This document shows positions 5,417 through 7,313 of a DNA stretch of 7,313 nt, in pieces. The stretch comes from Streptomyces sp. NRRL WC-3549. GTDB taxonomy: Bacteria > Actinomycetota > Actinomycetes > Streptomycetales > Streptomycetaceae. The DNA lies in contig NZ_KL585400.1 of NCBI RefSeq assembly GCF_000721935.1, positions 86,966 through 94,278 of the forward strand, in the 5' to 3' direction. The notes under the pieces are model-generated. The model ran no database searches. It was not told the DNA's origin and was given only the letters and a program-made list of their open reading frames with translations. The stretch's first letter is position 1; the number at the start of each line of letters is the position of its first letter. The position numbers and the translations under genes were made by a program.

Positions 5417-7186
5417 ATGGCTTCGGTCCCTTCCCTCGCTTCCACGCTCCAGCAGCAGCTGGCGGACGCCCTGACGGCAGCACTGCCCGAGGCCGGCCCC
5501 GCGGACCCGCTGCTGCGCCGAAGCGACCGGGCCGACTTCCAGGCCAACGGCATCCTCGCGCTCGCCAAGAAGCTCAAGGGCAATCCGCGTGAGCTGGCGG
5601 GCAAGGTCACGGACTCCCTCCCGGCGGGCGAGCTGATCAAGGAGGTCGAGGTCTCCGGTCCCGGCTTCCTCAACATCACGCTCACCGACCGGGCGATCAC
5701 CGAGACGCTCGCCGCGCGGGCCGCCGACGGCGACCGGCTCGGCGTCCCGGTGAAGGCCGGCGCGGGCACCACCGTGATCGACTACGCCCAGCCCAACGTG
5801 GCCAAGGAGATGCACGTCGGCCACCTGCGGTCGGCGGTCATCGGCGACGCGATGGTGCAGATCCTGGAGTTCACCGGCGAGACGGTGATCCGGCGCCACC
5901 ACATCGGCGACTGGGGCACCCAGTTCGGCATGCTCGTCCAGTATCTGATCGAGCACCCGGGCGCGCTGACCCACGCGGGTGACACGGCGGACGGCGAGGC
6001 GGCGATGTCGTCGCTCAACCGCATCTACAAGGCCTCGCGGGTCCTCTTCGACTCCGACGAGGAGTTCAAGGCCCGCTCCCGGGACCGGGTGGTGGCCCTC
6101 CAGGCCGGCGACCCGGAGACCCTGGCGCTCTGGCAGGGCTTCGTCGACGAGTCGAAGATCTACTTCTACTCGGTCTTCGACAAGCTCGACATGGAGATCC
6201 ACGACCCCGACATCGTCGGCGAGTCCGGATACAACGACATGCTCGAGGAGACCTGCCGGATCCTGGAGGAGACCGGCGTCGCCGTCCGCTCCGAGGGCGC
6301 GCTGTGCGTGTTCTTCGACGACGTCAAGGGCCCGGACGGCAACCAGGTCCCGCTGATCGTCAAGAAGACGAACGGCGGCTACGGCTACGCGGCGACCGAC
6401 CTCTCCGCGATCCGGGACCGCGTCCAGAACCTCAAGGCCGACACCCTGCTCTACGTGGTGGACGCCCGGCAGTCCCTGCACTTCAAGATGGTCATCGAGA
6501 CGGCCCGCCGGGCCGGCTGGCTGAACGAGGACGTCACGGCGCACCACCTGGCCTTCGGCACGGTCCTGGGCAAGGACGGCAAGCCGTTCAAGACCCGTGA
6601 GGGCACCACCGTCCGGCTGGAGGACCTGCTGGACGAGGCCGTCGAGCGGGCCACCGCGGTGGTGCGCGAGAAGGCCGAGAAGGTGGGCCTGTCCGAGGAG
6701 GAGATCGTCGAGAACGGCCGGTACGTCGGCGTCGGCGCCGTGAAGTACGCGGACCTGTCGACCTCCGCCGTGCGGGACTACAAGTTCGACCTGGACCAGA
6801 TGGTGTCGCTGAACGGCGACACCTCGGTGTACCTCCAGTACGCCTACGCCCGGATCCGCTCCATCCTGCGCAAGGCGGGTGACGCGCGGCCCGTCGCCCA
6901 CCCGGAGCTGGAGCTGGCCCCGGCCGAGCGCGCGCTCGGTCTGCACCTGGACCAGTTCGGCGAGGTCCTGGCCGAGGTCGCCGAGGGGTACGAGCCGCAC
7001 AAGCTGGCCGCGTACCTCTACCAGCTGGCCTCGCACCTGACCACGTTCTACGACCAGTGCCAGGTGCTGAGCGAGGACAACGCGCCGGAGGTCGTCGAGA
7101 ACCGGCTGTTCCTGGTCGAGTTCACCGCCCGCACCCTGCACCAGGGCATGCGGCTGCTCGGCATCCGGACGCCCGAGCGGCTGTGA
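5417..7186 (+). CDS. argS: Arginyl-tRNA synthetase, class I
   Basis: This cytoplasmic enzyme makes Arg-tRNA-Arg from arginine, ATP and tRNA-Arg. The product is 589 residues, normal for bacterial ArgRS. It has an N-terminal Add-1-type domain (about 1-100), then the catalytic core with [17 protein letters not shown], where the HIGH equivalent HVGH is at 133-136, followed by [10 protein letters not shown]. The KMSKS position is degenerate (GKPFKTREG, around 388-396), as in many ArgRSs. The C-terminal DALR-type helical anticodon-binding domain starts near [12 protein letters not shown] (about 472). ATG 5417 is chosen because it begins a typical ArgRS N-terminus ([15 protein letters not shown]). 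The in-frame ATG at 5366 would add 17 unlike residues. No clear Shine-Dalgarno sequence precedes 5417, which is unusual among the genes here. The gene diverges from lysS and is followed by a strong terminator. Confidence 0.97.
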   Translation: MASVPSLASTLQQQLADALTAALPEAGPADPLLRRSDRADFQANGILALAKKLKGNPRELAGKVTDSLPAGELIKEVEVSGPGFLNITLTDRAITETLAARAADGDRLGVPVKAGAGTTVIDYAQPNVAKEMHVGHLRSAVIGDAMVQILEFTGETVIRRHHIGDWGTQFGMLVQYLIEHPGALTHAGDTADGEAAMSSLNRIYKASRVLFDSDEEFKARSRDRVVALQAGDPETLALWQGFVDESKIYFYSVFDKLDMEIHDPDIVGESGYNDMLEETCRILEETGVAVRSEGALCVFFDDVKGPDGNQVPLIVKKTNGGYGYAATDLSAIRDRVQNLKADTLLYVVDARQSLHFKMVIETARRAGWLNEDVTAHHLAFGTVLGKDGKPFKTREGTTVRLEDLLDEAVERATAVVREKAEKVGLSEEEIVENGRYVGVGAVKYADLSTSAVRDYKFDLDQMVSLNGDTSVYLQYAYARIRSILRKAGDARPVAHPELELAPAERALGLHLDQFGEVLAEVAEGYEPHKLAAYLYQLASHLTTFYDQCQVLSEDNAPEVVENRLFLVEFTARTLHQGMRLLGIRTPERL

Positions 7187-7201
7187 CCGGCTGACCGCGT
7201 C

Positions 7202-7235
7202 CCGAGGCCCCGGCGCCACCGCGCCGGGGCCTCGG
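7202..7235. terminator. Hairpin terminator after argS
   Basis: A perfect 15-bp stem pairs 7202-7216 with 7221-7235 (CCGAGGCC... with ...GGCCTCGG) and closes on a 4-nt loop. It starts 15 nt after the argS stop. There is no T tract. The symmetric stem would also serve a convergent gene on the other side, which fits the possible minus-strand gene end at 7247. Confidence 0.88.
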
Positions 7236-7246
7236 CCGTGCCCGTC

Positions 7247-7313
7247 CTATTGCGGGCGCCCGAGCGCCCACCCGGTCACATCGGCCAGCCGCCCGCGCCA
7301 CAGCGGCAGGCGC
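7247..7313 (-). CDS. Possible C-terminus of a convergent gene, cut by window end
   Basis: On the minus strand the frame is open from the window edge to a TAG at 7249-7247. It encodes RLPLWRGRLADVTGWALGRPQ, with mostly G/C third positions. Its stop lies 12 nt beyond the argS terminator hairpin, the same convergent layout as at lysS. Only 21 residues are visible, so no family can be named and the call rests on codon pattern and context. It may be chance in such GC-rich DNA. Confidence 0.35.
   Translation of the reverse strand, partial: RLPLWRGRLADVTGWALGRPQ

Noticed and set aside
3391..5592. Long plus-strand frame opposite lysS
   Set aside because: It is an antisense shadow of lysS that also runs through the terminator, the divergent promoter region and the argS start in the wrong frame.
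5357..7219. Long minus-strand frame opposite argS
   Set aside because: It is a mirror of the argS codons, rich in Val/Leu/Asp/Arg, with no domain of its own.

Overview
The window looks like chromosomal DNA from a Streptomyces or a close relative. Base composition is very GC-rich, with strong G/C preference at third codon positions. The gene set also fits: two DUF3558-type lipoproteins, a Streptomyces-style DUF2637 (SpdB-like) membrane protein, a class I lysyl-tRNA synthetase and an actinobacterial arginyl-tRNA synthetase. No tRNA, rRNA, CRISPR array, integrase or natural insertion sequence was seen.

Layout. Positions 2-715 (+) hold the 3' part of a DUF3558-like gene whose start lies outside the window. 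Positions 899-1708 (+) hold a complete DUF3558 lipoprotein with a lipobox and a Lys/Asp repeat tail, followed by a hairpin terminator. Positions 1891-3381 (+) hold a four-helix DUF2637 membrane protein with a long Pro/Gln-rich linker and a small C-terminal domain. Its reading frame is broken at 3031-3033 by a stop codon inside TGTGTATAAGAGACAG (3025-3040). That sequence is 16 of the 19 bases of the synthetic Tn5 mosaic end used in tagmentation library kits. A strong, nearly symmetrical hairpin (3388-3449) separates this gene from the convergent lysS (3460-5214, -). A compact region of about 200 bp, holding two DnaA-box-like sites two helical turns apart, lies between lysS and the divergent argS (5417-7186, +). 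argS ends in a 15-bp-stem terminator. The last 67 bases may be the 3' end of another minus-strand gene.

How the genes work together. lysS and argS charge tRNA-Lys and tRNA-Arg and are housekeeping genes. The DUF3558 lipoproteins and the DUF2637 protein belong to the cell envelope and have no established function. The sequence gives no evidence that they form one system with the synthetases.

The most important observation is the mosaic-end sequence. It is almost certainly a sequencing or assembly artefact and not biology. It splits one gene into two apparent genes and creates false peptides (MYKRQ..., ...LCIRDS...). I did not find a convincing undescribed system here.
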